Shown: positions 24,217-32,770 of the stretch, piece by piece
Layout of the letters: every line of letters begins with the position of its first letter
Numbering within the stretch: position 1 is the stretch's first letter
NCBI RefSeq assembly: GCF_003002815.1
Contig: NZ_PVTF01000002.1
Span: 806,001 to 870,000 of the forward strand
Direction: 5' to 3'
Length of the DNA stretch: 64,000 nucleotides
Origin: Umezawaea tangerina
Lineage (GTDB): Bacteria > Actinomycetota > Actinomycetes > Mycobacteriales > Pseudonocardiaceae
Position numbers and translations under genes: made by a program
The notes under the pieces: generated by a model
Seen by the model: only the letters and a program-made list of their open reading frames with translations
What the model was told of the DNA's origin: nothing
The model's database searches: none

Positions 24217-26463
24217 GTGGGGGCCGTGCGGGAGCGCATCGGGTTCAAACGCCACCTCCGGCCGGAGATCGTCCACGGGGAGGCGGTCTACCTGTTCTCC
24301 GAGGCCGGGGTGACCGCGCTGCAGGGGCCCCACGTGGAGCTGCTGGCCGCGTTGCTGGACGGCACGCGGGACCTGCCCGCGCTGCTGCGGGACCTGCCGG
24401 GCGAGGTGTCCGCCGACGAGGTCGGCAGGCTGCTGACCAGCCTCGACGCCGCCGGCCTGATCGGCACCCGCACCCGGGACGACGCGGGTGACCAGGCGGC
24501 GCTCGCCTACTGGGACGCCGCCGGGCTGGACGCCGCCGCGGCCGTGACCGCCACGCGGACGGCCCCCGTCCGGGTGGTCGCGGTCGGCGGTGCGCGACCG
24601 GACGGCGTGGTCGACGCGCTGCGCCGCGCCGGGGTCGAGGTCGCCCCCGACACCTCGACCCCGGCGGCGATGACCGTGGTCGTCTGCGACGACTACCTGG
24701 CCCCGGAGCTGGCGGAGGTAGACGAGGAGCAGCGGCGGACCGGCACGCCGTGGCTGGTCCTCAAGCCGACCGGCGCCAGGGTGTGGGTGGGTCCGGTGTT
24801 CACGCCGGGCGAGGGCGCGTGCTGGCACTGCCTGGCCTCGCGGCTCGTCGCGAACCGCCCGGCCGAGGCGCACGTGCAGGCCAGGCGTGGTCTGCGGGGC
24901 CCGGCGGCCCGGCCCGAGGTCGGGTTGGCGCCGGTCGTCGCCGCGGCGTGCGAGGTCGCCGCGCTGGAGACGGCGAAGTGGCTGGCGGGCCATCGGCACG
25001 CGGGGCAGCGGGAGATCTGGGCGTTCGACAGCCTCGACCTGGACGTGGCCCGGCACGACGTGCGGGCCCTGCCGCAGTGCCCCGCCTGCGGCGACGCGGA
25101 CCTCGTGCGCAGGCGGTCGCTGCGGCCGGTGCGGATCGAGTCGCGGCTCAAGTCCTCGCACGACAGCGGCGGGCACCGGTCGGCGTCGCCGCGCGAGGTG
25201 CTGGACCGGCACCGGCACCTGGTGAGCCCGGTGGCCGGGGTCGTGAAGGGCATCTGGCGCGACGAGCGCGGCGACGAGTTCTTCAACTCCTACCGCTCCG
25301 GCACCAACACCGCGGCGCACGCTCCCGGCATCGACGGGCTGCGCTCCACGCTGCGGTGCGACAACGGCGGCAAGGGCGTCACGCCGTTGCAGGCCGAGGT
25401 CGGCGCGCTGTGCGAGGCGCTGGAGCGCTACAGCGGGAAGTGGCACGGCGACGAGGCCGTGGTGCGCGGCAGCTTCCGGTCGCTGGGCGACGAGGCCGTG
25501 CACCCGGACACCTTCCAGCTCTTCCACCCCGGCCAGTTCGACAACCGGGTGACCTGGAACCGGGAGCACGCCCCGTTCCAGCACGTGCCCGAGCCGTTCG
25601 ACGAGCGCGGCGAGCTGGACTGGACGCCGGTGTGGTCGGTGACGAACCGGTGCCACCGGCTGCTGCCCACCGGGTCCCTCTACTACGGCGCGCCGGCCCC
25701 GGCGTCGGTCACCGCGAACTCCAACGGGTGCGCGGCGGGCGCGAGCGTCGAGGACGCGATCCTCCAGGGACTCCTGGAGGTCGTCGAGCGGGACGCGGTG
25801 GCGCTGTGGTGGTACAACCGCACCACGATGCCGTCGGTCGACCTGGACGGCATGGCCGACCCGTTCGTCGACCGGCTCCGCGAGGTGTACGCGGGGCTGG
25901 GCCGCGAGGTCTGGGTGCTGGACCTGACAGCCGACCTGGACGTGCCGGTGGCCGCCGCGGTGTCGCGGCGGGTCGACGGGCCGCGTGACGACATCATGTT
26001 CGGCTTCGGAGCCCATCCCGACCCTCGGGTGGCCGTGCGCCGCGCGTTGACCGAGCTGAACCAGATCGTCCCGCCGGTGCTCCGGCTCGCCGACCGCGAC
26101 TGGCGCCGGATGGACGTGGACCTGCGCAACTGGCTGCTCGACGCCACCGCGGACAACCAGCCGCACGTGCTCCCCGGCCGGCGGGTGAGCCCGGACGAGC
26201 ACCACTACACCCCGAGGGAGGACCTGCGCGACGACATCCGCACGATCCAGGCGCGCCTGGAGGCCGAGGGCCTCGAACTGCTCGTGCTCGACCAGACCCG
26301 CCCCGACGTCGGTCTGCCCGTGGTCAAGGTCGTGGTGCCGGGCATGCGGCACTTCTGGTCCAGGCTGGCTCCAGGGAGGCTCTACGACGTACCGGTAAGC
26401 CTGGGGCGGGTCGAGCGACGTGCCGCGTTCGGCGAACTCAACCCGGTCCCGCTGTTCCTGTGA
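24217..26463 (+). CDS. Fused E1-like partner/YcaO cyclodehydratase (TOMM biosynthesis)
   Basis: 748 residues from the GTG 4 bases after the precursor stop. Residues 1-85 form a PqqD/RRE-like winged helix that should bind the leader (IGFKRHLRPEIVHGEAVYLF). Residues 90-300 are ThiF/E1-like with two zinc Cys pairs (CWHC near 205, CPAC near 288). From about 330 on is the YcaO domain. It has EALERYSGKW near 400 and LLEVVERDAVALWWYNR near 520, which carry the ATP/Mg-binding acidic residues, and ends in NPVPLFL, a form of the proline-rich YcaO C-terminus. The enzyme should phosphorylate backbone amides of the bound precursor and cyclise Cys/Ser/Thr to azolines. Fused C-D architecture is known for TOMM clusters. 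Confidence 0.93.
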   Translation: MGAVRERIGFKRHLRPEIVHGEAVYLFSEAGVTALQGPHVELLAALLDGTRDLPALLRDLPGEVSADEVGRLLTSLDAAGLIGTRTRDDAGDQAALAYWDAAGLDAAAAVTATRTAPVRVVAVGGARPDGVVDALRRAGVEVAPDTSTPAAMTVVVCDDYLAPELAEVDEEQRRTGTPWLVLKPTGARVWVGPVFTPGEGACWHCLASRLVANRPAEAHVQARRGLRGPAARPEVGLAPVVAAACEVAALETAKWLAGHRHAGQREIWAFDSLDLDVARHDVRALPQCPACGDADLVRRRSLRPVRIESRLKSSHDSGGHRSASPREVLDRHRHLVSPVAGVVKGIWRDERGDEFFNSYRSGTNTAAHAPGIDGLRSTLRCDNGGKGVTPLQAEVGALCEALERYSGKWHGDEAVVRGSFRSLGDEAVHPDTFQLFHPGQFDNRVTWNREHAPFQHVPEPFDERGELDWTPVWSVTNRCHRLLPTGSLYYGAPAPASVTANSNGCAAGASVEDAILQGLLEVVERDAVALWWYNRTTMPSVDLDGMADPFVDRLREVYAGLGREVWVLDLTADLDVPVAAAVSRRVDGPRDDIMFGFGAHPDPRVAVRRALTELNQIVPPVLRLADRDWRRMDVDLRNWLLDATADNQPHVLPGRRVSPDEHHYTPREDLRDDIRTIQARLEAEGLELLVLDQTRPDVGLPVVKVVVPGMRHFWSRLAPGRLYDVPVSLGRVERRAAFGELNPVPLFL

Positions 26464-26508
26464 CCGGGGTCGGTCCCACGCGGCTTGGGCAGAGCATGGA
26501 GAAGCGCC

Positions 26509-27180
26509 GTGACATCTCACTTCCCTTCAGGGCGACCGCTGTTCTCGCTGCTGGAGGACACGTTCGTCGGCACCACCGAAGACGGGCGGCTGACCGTTCA
26601 CGGCCGATGGGGTGTCATCGAGTTGGAGGACTCGAGTCCGCTGGTGCGCGAGGCGCTGCACCGGATGGGCCTCGGTCCGGTGTCGCTGGAGAACATCCCG
26701 ATGCTGTACGAGGACTTCGCCACGTGGCGGCAGAGCGGGAGGTTGGGGGCGAGGTGGCTGCGGCTCTGGCGGACCCTGGACCTCCTCGGCGGCTGCATGG
26801 TGCCGTCGCTGGGGCTGCACGACGGCGCGGGGCCGATCCTGTCCCTGGTCGCCGTCGTGCCGGACGTGGTGTTCCGGTGCCCCCACGTCGGCGTCGAGGA
26901 CACCATCGACGTGCGGCCGGGAACCACGATCCGGGACGTCGTCGACGACGAGCTGCTGGAGTGCCCCGGACTGCCCTACACGGTGGCGCTGCACCGGCCG
27001 CCCGCCACCGGGATCGCTCGCGCCCTGTTGGCTGGTCCGACCACGATCGCGCAGGTCACGGGCGGTCTGGGCGTGCGCGGTGAGGTAGTCTCCGACGTGG
27101 TTTCGTACCTGGCGAGCGCGGGTGTCGTGCACGTGGCGGAAACAGGCAAAAACGACAGGACTTCGACAGGGCCCCGGTAG
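26509..27180 (+). CDS. SagB N-terminal-like protein lacking the nitroreductase domain
   Basis: 223 residues from the GTG at 26509, preceded by GGAGAAG with 6-base spacing. The whole protein resembles the two small winged-helix-like units that precede the flavin domain in actinobacterial SagB-type dehydrogenases. The first (DGRLTVHGRWGVIELE, SPLVREALHRMGLGPVSLEN) covers residues 1-75 and the second (GPTTIAQVTGGLGVRGEVVS) lies near 180-210. The FMN nitroreductase domain that normally oxidises azolines to azoles is absent, and nothing downstream encodes it. The protein may be a precursor-binding or scaffolding partner of the YcaO enzyme, or a truncated relic. Homology is judged from remembered family features. 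Confidence 0.55.
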   Translation: MTSHFPSGRPLFSLLEDTFVGTTEDGRLTVHGRWGVIELEDSSPLVREALHRMGLGPVSLENIPMLYEDFATWRQSGRLGARWLRLWRTLDLLGGCMVPSLGLHDGAGPILSLVAVVPDVVFRCPHVGVEDTIDVRPGTTIRDVVDDELLECPGLPYTVALHRPPATGIARALLAGPTTIAQVTGGLGVRGEVVSDVVSYLASAGVVHVAETGKNDRTSTGPR

Positions 27181-27215
27181 CATCCGCCCTGGCGGCGAAG
27201 TCCCGGATTCTTGGC

Positions 27216-29519
27216 ATGGGAGCGGATGTGGCAGCACGCCTCGTCACCGTGTTATCGCCGAGCAGCGGCAGCGAGGACCGAGCGACGGGGCTCGCTCCGC
27301 GCATCGCGCTGTTCGTCGTCGCCGTCGTGTTCGCCGCCTTCGTCGTCAACGCCTTCCAGTACGTGGTCGAGGAGGGCGCGACCCCCGCCCGGCTGATCCC
27401 CGCTGGTGTCTGCCTCGCCCTGATGATGGTGCTGCAGCTGGGTTTCTTCAGCCGTCCCGGCGCCGCGGTCCGGGGCAGGCTCGGCTACGCCGCGCTGACC
27501 GTGCAGGCGCTGCTGACGTTCGTGCCGATGGCGTTCTACGGCGAGGCGTGGACGGGCATGCCGGGGTTCCTGGCGGGCGACGCCCTGCTGGTGCTGCGGC
27601 TGACGCCGGGCTGGGTCGCGTTCGCCGCGATCACCGCCGTGACCGGGGTGGTCCAGGCCCGGCTGACCGGGATCCCGCTGGAGATCGCCTACATCGTGAA
27701 CCTGACCGTCGTGGTCGGGCTCGTCGTGTACGGGCTGTCCCGGCTGCGGCAGCTCGTGCACGAGCTGCAGGAGGCCCGCCGCGAGGTCGCGGGCCTCGCG
27801 GTGGCGCGGGAACGGCTGCGGTTCGCCCGCGACCTGCACGACCTGCTCGGGTTCAGCCTGTCCGCGATCACGTTGAAGAGCGAGCTGACCCACCGCCTGG
27901 TGCCGCGCCAGCCCAAGCGCGCCGAACAGGAGCTCGGCGAGATCCTGGAGATCTCCCGGCAGGCCCTGTCCGACGTCCGCGAGGTCGCGTCGAGCTACCG
28001 TGAGCTGTCCCTGGACGACGAGCTGTCCTCCGCCCGGTCGGTGCTCGCCGCCGCCGAGGTCGTCGTGGACGTGCGGGCCGACGACACCGAGCTGCCGCCG
28101 CGGGTCCGCACCGTGCTCGCGACCGTGCTCCGCGAGGGCGTCACGAACCTGTTGCGGCACAGCAAGGCCGAGCACTGCGCCATCACCGTGTCCCGCGCGG
28201 GCGGCTCGGTCGACATCGAGGTCGTCAACGACGGCGTGCGCGCCGCCGTGCCCACCGACCACGGCAACGGCATCGGGAACCTCACCCAGCGCGTGCGGGC
28301 CCTCGGCGGCACGCTCACCGCCGACGCGGACGACGACCACTACCGGCTGCGCGCCTCCATCCCCCTGGACACCGCCGACGACGATCCCCCCGCCGACCAC
28401 GAGCAGGCCCGCCGCGGCCCGGAGATGGCCCCGCGGCGCAGCTTCCTCATCACCACCGCGGTCTTCACCGGCTACGCCCTCAACACGTCCGTGTTCGTCT
28501 TCGCCGCCCACCTCACCCTGCCGAGCAGGCTCGTGGTGTGGGCCTGCGTCACCGGCTCCCTGGCCCTGATGCTCGGCTTCTTCAGCCGCCCCACCGCCCC
28601 CGTCCGCTCACCGCTGGGCGTCCTCGCGCTGCTGCTGCAGGTCGTGCTCACCTACCTGCCGATCGTCCTGTTCCAGAACCCGTTCCTCGGCCTCACCGGC
28701 TTCCTCGCGGGCGCCGCCCTGCTCGTCCTGCCCGCCCGCTTCGGCATCCCCGTCTTCCTCGCCGCCGTCGTCAGCGCCGGCGGCGCCCACTGGGTCTTCG
28801 GCGGCAACACCATCAACGTCGGCTACGGCTTCCTCGTCACCATCAACCACGGCCTCGTCGTCTTCGGCCTCTCCCGGCTCCGCTCCATGGTCCAGGACCT
28901 CCACGACGCCCGCACCGACCTCGCGAACCTCGCCGTCACCAAGGAACGCCTCCGCTTCGCCCGCGACCTCCACGACCTGCTCGGCTACAGCCTGTCCGCC
29001 ATCACCCTGAAGAGCGAGCTCACCCACCGCGTCGTCTGCCGCGACCCCGAACGCGCCCAGCAGGAGCTGTCCGGCATCCTCGCCATCTCCAGACAGGCCC
29101 TCTCCGACGTCCGCGCCGTCGCCTCCAGCTACCGCGAGATGTCCCTCGACGAGGAAACCACCTCCGCCAGATCCCTCCTCGCCGCCGCCAACGTCAACGT
29201 CGTCCTCCACCTCGACCCCTGCGACCTCCCCCCGCCCATCCGCACCACCCTCGCCACCGTGCTCCGCGAAGGCGTCACCAACCTCCTTCGCCACAGCAAC
29301 GCCGAAAACTGCGAAATCACCCTCGCCGTAACCGAAGACCGCCTCACCATGGAGATCACCAACGACGGCCTGCTCACCACCGACCCGGACGACGGCACCG
29401 GCAGCGGCATCCACAACCTCACCGCCCGCGTCAAGGACATCGGCGGCACCCTCCAAGCAGGCACCCCCGACGGCACCACCTACCGCCTAAGAGCGGAAAT
29501 CCCCCTGGCACAGGTGTAA
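27216..29519 (+). CDS. Tandem-duplicated DesK/NarX-type sensor histidine kinase in one polypeptide
   Basis: 767 residues. Start at ATG 27216; a GTG at 27228 has a better ribosome site (GGGAG). The protein contains two complete kinases in a row. Copy 1 (about 1-390) has five or six membrane segments, a HisKA_3 box RFARDLHDLLGFSLSAITLK with phospho-His near 208, and a HATPase with LREGVTNLLRHSKAE. Copy 2 (about 405-767) repeats membrane segments, RFARDLHDLLGYSLSAITLK with His near 585, and LREGVTNLLRHSNAE. There is no stop between them and no usable ribosome site at the internal Met-Ala-Pro-Arg. It converges on a NarL-type regulator at 29835. The signal is unknown and may be related to the RiPP. 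Confidence 0.9.
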   Translation: MGADVAARLVTVLSPSSGSEDRATGLAPRIALFVVAVVFAAFVVNAFQYVVEEGATPARLIPAGVCLALMMVLQLGFFSRPGAAVRGRLGYAALTVQALLTFVPMAFYGEAWTGMPGFLAGDALLVLRLTPGWVAFAAITAVTGVVQARLTGIPLEIAYIVNLTVVVGLVVYGLSRLRQLVHELQEARREVAGLAVARERLRFARDLHDLLGFSLSAITLKSELTHRLVPRQPKRAEQELGEILEISRQALSDVREVASSYRELSLDDELSSARSVLAAAEVVVDVRADDTELPPRVRTVLATVLREGVTNLLRHSKAEHCAITVSRAGGSVDIEVVNDGVRAAVPTDHGNGIGNLTQRVRALGGTLTADADDDHYRLRASIPLDTADDDPPADHEQARRGPEMAPRRSFLITTAVFTGYALNTSVFVFAAHLTLPSRLVVWACVTGSLALMLGFFSRPTAPVRSPLGVLALLLQVVLTYLPIVLFQNPFLGLTGFLAGAALLVLPARFGIPVFLAAVVSAGGAHWVFGGNTINVGYGFLVTINHGLVVFGLSRLRSMVQDLHDARTDLANLAVTKERLRFARDLHDLLGYSLSAITLKSELTHRVVCRDPERAQQELSGILAISRQALSDVRAVASSYREMSLDEETTSARSLLAAANVNVVLHLDPCDLPPPIRTTLATVLREGVTNLLRHSNAENCEITLAVTEDRLTMEITNDGLLTTDPDDGTGSGIHNLTARVKDIGGTLQAGTPDGTTYRLRAEIPLAQV

Positions 29520-29616
29520 GCCGGCTGACACAACAACGAGCACACCCCCGCCCCGATGGCCGCACCCACCGAGCAAACAGCCCAACCACAACGAAACCGA
29601 GCAAGCTCGTCCGCCC

Positions 29617-29736
29617 GTGCGGCCGACTTGACTTGGGGTTTTTGGGCTTACAATGAGTCGGCGGGCAGGCTCTACCACCTGCCCTTTTTCGCCCGACGAA
29701 GCCCAAAAAAGGGGCCCCAAGTCAAGTCGGCCGCAC
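29617..29736. repeat. 120-bp imperfect palindrome, dispersed-repeat candidate
   Basis: The outer 22 bp arms are perfect (29617-29638, GTGCGGCCGACTTGACTT followed by GGGG, and complement at 29715-29736). Inner arms TTTTTGGGCTT and AAGCCCAAAAAA also pair, offset by a 4-base bulge, with a small GGGCAGG/CCTGCCC hairpin in the centre. It sits in the 315-bp gap between the tandem kinase and the convergent response regulator. It is unlike the 3269-3437 palindrome in sequence but similar in design. It may serve as a terminator and is probably a mobile palindromic repeat. Confidence 0.65.
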
Positions 29737-29747
29737 CCGGAGACCGC

Positions 29748-29838
29748 TGTAGCGACACCCCGTTTGCCCTCGACAGCGACACCAGGTCTACCTCGACAGC
29801 GACACCCGGTTGACCCTCGGCAACAACACCCGCCCTAC
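29748..29838. repeat. Degenerate 23-24-bp tandem repeat, four units
   Basis: Units start at 29748, 29771, 29794 and 29818 and share the core CGACAGCGACACC followed by a variable 10 bases. The last unit is the most diverged and runs into the stop codon of the response-regulator gene. It lies directly after the 120-bp palindrome. Uneven units and absence of spacers rule out a CRISPR array. Function is unknown. Confidence 0.6.
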
Positions 29839-30440
29839 AACCACCCTGCGTCCAACGCGATCCGAATCGCGTCCACCCGGTTCCGCGCATCCAGCTTCGC
29901 CACAACAGCCGTCAGGTAGTTCCGCACCGTCCCAGACGACAGCGACAGCAGCCTCGCGATGTCCGGCGCGTCCGTCCCGTCCGCCGCCAACCGCAGCACT
30001 TCCAGCTCCCGCTCCGTCAGCGGGCACTCCCCGCGGTCCCACGCCGCCAGCGCCAGCTGGCTGTCCACCACGCGCCGTCCCGCGTTCACGTCCCGGATCG
30101 CCGCCGCCAGCTTCGCGGGCGGCGCGTCCTTGAGGATGAACCCGTCCACCCCCGCCGCCAGCGCCCGCCGCAACGTGCCGGGGCGGGCCAGCGTGGTCAG
30201 CATCAGGGTGCGCACGGACGGCATCGTGGACCGGATGGTGCCCGCCACGGTCAGCCCGTCCACCACGGGCAGGTCGACGTCGATCACCGCGACGTCGGGG
30301 TCGTGACGCCGGACCATCGGCATGATCTGATCACCGGTGTCCACCTCGGCGACGACGACGATGTCCGGTTCGAGGTCGAGTAGAGCGACCAGCGCACCAC
30401 GGACCATGTGCATGTCCTCGGCGAGCAAAACCCTGATCAT
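29835..30440 (-). CDS. NarL/LuxR-type response regulator (copy 1)
   Basis: 201 residues from the ATG of MIRVLLAED at 30440. The receiver domain (1-120) has the acidic pocket in LLAED, the phospho-acceptor Asp in DVAVIDVDLP near residue 54 and the Lys in FILKDAPP near 104. The LuxR helix-turn-helix occupies 135-200 (CPLTERELEVLRLAADG, SLSSGTVRNYLTAVVAKL). It is the probable partner of the tandem kinase that points toward it. It is about two-thirds identical by eye to the regulator at 32771-33376, so cross-talk between the two systems is possible. Confidence 0.93.
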   Translation of the reverse strand: MIRVLLAEDMHMVRGALVALLDLEPDIVVVAEVDTGDQIMPMVRRHDPDVAVIDVDLPVVDGLTVAGTIRSTMPSVRTLMLTTLARPGTLRRALAAGVDGFILKDAPPAKLAAAIRDVNAGRRVVDSQLALAAWDRGECPLTERELEVLRLAADGTDAPDIARLLSLSSGTVRNYLTAVVAKLDARNRVDAIRIALDAGWL

Positions 30441-30508
30441 CCCGGCCGTTCCCCTCCACCCGTTCCGCACACCCTAGCGTCCGGTGAACCGACCCCCGGA
30501 CGTCCGCG

Positions 30509-31291
30509 CTACCCGGCGAGTTGCGGCACCGGGGTGAGGTTCGGGTCCGCTCGGAGGATGGCGCGCTGGAGCCCGCGGAGCCGGTCCGACGGTCCGAGGC
30601 CGAGCTCGTCGACGAGCCGGTCGCGCAGGGTCCGGTAGGCCTCCAGGGCGCGCGACGGCCTGCCCGAGCGGTAGAGCGCGAGCATGTGCTGGGCGCAGAA
30701 GTTCTCGTGCAGCGGGTGCTGCGCGGTGAGCATGGAGAGGTCGCCGAGCAGCGCCTGGTGCCTGCCGAGCCGGAGGTCCGCGTCGATCTGCGCCTCCAGC
30801 GCGCCGAGCCTGCTCTCCTCGAGCCTGGTCACCTCCATGGCGAGCCGGGTACCGGTCGGCACGTCGGACAGCACCGGGCCGCGCCACACCTCCAGCGCCG
30901 AGCGCAGCAGCCGTGACGCCGCCTCCAGGTCGCCTTCCTCCAGGGCCCGCTGCCCCTGCCCGGCCAGCCGTTCGTAGTGGGCCACGTCGACGTAGCCGTC
31001 GCCCGCGTCCAGCAGGTAGCCGCCGTACCGGGTCACCAGGACGTCCTTCGCGGCGCCCGTGCCCGCCGCCTCGATGCGCCTGCGGATCTGGAGCACGTAG
31101 GTCTGCAGCGTGGTCAGCGCGCTGCGCGGGGGCGTCGCGCCCCAGAGCTCCTCGATCAGGGCGGGGACGGTCACCACGTGACCCGCCCGCAGTCCGAGCA
31201 GCGCGAGCAGCTGGCGCGGCTTGCCCGCGCTCGGCGTGATGGACGCGCCCTTCTCGGACGCCTCCAGCGGTCCCAGCACCTTGATCTCCAT
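30509..31291 (-). CDS. SARP-family transcriptional activator (copy 2)
   Basis: 260 residues from the ATG at 31291 with a GGGGAGAG ribosome site. The winged helix (MEIKVLGPLEASEKG, LLGLRAGHVVTVPALIEELW) and the activation domain (HYERLAGQGQRALEEG, RLEESRLGALEAQIDAD, ELGLGPSDRLRGLQRAIL) are complete. It is a close paralogue of the SARP at 23045-23830, including shared odd phrases such as DVPTG and RLEESRL. It diverges from the second kinase gene and lies 68 bp after the start side of response regulator copy 1 on the same strand. It probably activates either the RiPP operon or the NRPS locus. Confidence 0.92.
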   Translation of the reverse strand: MEIKVLGPLEASEKGASITPSAGKPRQLLALLGLRAGHVVTVPALIEELWGATPPRSALTTLQTYVLQIRRRIEAAGTGAAKDVLVTRYGGYLLDAGDGYVDVAHYERLAGQGQRALEEGDLEAASRLLRSALEVWRGPVLSDVPTGTRLAMEVTRLEESRLGALEAQIDADLRLGRHQALLGDLSMLTAQHPLHENFCAQHMLALYRSGRPSRALEAYRTLRDRLVDELGLGPSDRLRGLQRAILRADPNLTPVPQLAG

Positions 31292-31415
31292 GGAACTCTC
31301 CCCAGCGGTGTGACGGCGGAACACCTTTTCCAGCACTGACAGTCCATCCGAGACGGGTGGGTCGGCGCCACGTACCGCGGCACGACCGGGCGGTGAACGG
31401 ATAACCGCCCGCACG

Positions 31416-31428
31416 GTGAAACTTTCAC
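31416..31428. promoter_or_regulatory. Perfect palindrome GTGAAA-C-TTTCAC in a divergent promoter
   Basis: The 13-bp dyad lies 125 bp upstream of SARP copy 2 and 182 bp upstream of the divergent kinase gene. Its position and symmetry fit a dimeric NarL-type regulator, of which two are encoded nearby. The assignment is inference. Confidence 0.45.
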
Positions 31429-31609
31429 ACCCGAGGACCGCTGCCGAAAGTAGTCGCGCCGGCGCGTTGCGTGATCACGAACCCCTACAACCGGTCGACG
31501 CCCACTAATCGGCGGAACAAATGGGAAACTACTCACAGCTGGACCGATTCAGAGCCTTGACCGGGGCCTCCGTCCCCTGTCGTAGTATTCGCTCAGGCGG
31601 TGTGCGGGG

Positions 31610-32755
31610 GTGGACATGGCGGCATTGACTCATCCACCGGGTGCGGTCAGCGTGTCGGTGCCACCGGCGCGCCGAACGATTCGGTCCGTTGTCGCGATAG
31701 TGGGCGCGCTCTCGCTCGTCGAACTCCTGCACGTGCTCTCGCTCGATCCGGGAATTACCCGATCGGCTTTCCTCATCGCGGACACAGCGGTATTGGCCGT
31801 CGCGCAGGTGTGCTATTTCAGCAACCCCTCGGCGCGCCGCGGCTTCCCCTTCGGCCACCTCGCGCTCGCCCTCCAGGCGGTTCTGGTCGCCCTGCCCGTG
31901 CTCGCCGTGGGGCACACCTGGATCGGCGTGCCGGGCCTGCTCGCGGGCAGCGTCCTGCTCGTGCTGCCGCGCGCCGCGGGCTGGTCGGCGTTCACGGCCG
32001 TGGTCGCCGCCGCGACCTGGGCCAGGTTCGCCGCCGAGCACGACGTCTCCGACGCCGCCACCTGCGCCGTCGCCACCGCGATGACCGGGCTGGTCACGCA
32101 CGGCATGCCCTGGCTCGCGGCCGTCGCCGTGAAGGTCAGCGCCACCAGGGGCGACCTGGCTCGGGCCGCCGTCGCCGAGGAGCGCGTCCGCGTCTCCCGC
32201 GACCTGCACGACCTGCTCGGCTACGGCCTGTCCGCCATCAAGCTCAAGAGCGAGCTGACCCACCGGCTGCTCCCCGAGCACCCGGACCGGGCCCGCGAGT
32301 CGCTCGCGGAGATCGTGGACATCACCCACCGCACCCTCGTCGACGTCCGGTCGGTCGCCCTGGGCTACCGCCTGCTCTCCGTCGAGGAGGCCTTCCGGTC
32401 GGCGGACGCCGTGCTCCGGTCGGCGGGCATCGACGTAGCCATGGAGCTGCACACCGACCCCATCCCGGAACCGGCCGCGACCGTGCTGGCCACCGTGCTC
32501 CGGGAGGGCGTCACCAACGTGCTGCGGCACAGCGAGGCCGGGCGCTGCGAGATCACCCTGTGCCGCAAGGAGGACGCGGTCGAGCTGCGCATCGTCAACG
32601 ACGGCATGCGCGACACCCCGCAGGACCACCACACCGGCAGCGGTGTGCGGAACATGACCGAGCGCGTGCTGGAGATCGGCGGGTCCTTCAGCTCCCACCG
32701 CGACGACGACGTGTTCCGGCTGCTCGCGTCCGTCCCGCTGGCACCGCGGGACTGA
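31610..32755 (+). CDS. DesK/NarX-type sensor histidine kinase (single copy)
   Basis: 381 residues from the GTG at 31610 (an ATG at 31616 is equally possible). Five or six membrane segments cover residues 25-175. The HisKA_3 box is RVSRDLHDLLGYGLSAIKLK with phospho-His near 201. The ATPase domain has LREGVTNVLRHSEAGRC and a G box HTGSGVRNMTERV near 345. It is closely related to each half of the tandem kinase at 27216-29519, so that protein arose by duplicating a gene of this type. It converges on response regulator copy 2 with 15 bp between the stops, the probable partner. Confidence 0.92.
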   Translation: MDMAALTHPPGAVSVSVPPARRTIRSVVAIVGALSLVELLHVLSLDPGITRSAFLIADTAVLAVAQVCYFSNPSARRGFPFGHLALALQAVLVALPVLAVGHTWIGVPGLLAGSVLLVLPRAAGWSAFTAVVAAATWARFAAEHDVSDAATCAVATAMTGLVTHGMPWLAAVAVKVSATRGDLARAAVAEERVRVSRDLHDLLGYGLSAIKLKSELTHRLLPEHPDRARESLAEIVDITHRTLVDVRSVALGYRLLSVEEAFRSADAVLRSAGIDVAMELHTDPIPEPAATVLATVLREGVTNVLRHSEAGRCEITLCRKEDAVELRIVNDGMRDTPQDHHTGSGVRNMTERVLEIGGSFSSHRDDDVFRLLASVPLAPRD

Positions 32756-32770
32756 CCTGCGGGAACCCGG

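Noticed and set aside
29748-29838. Possible CRISPR array
   Set aside because: Units are contiguous with no unique spacers, they vary in sequence, and no cas genes are present.
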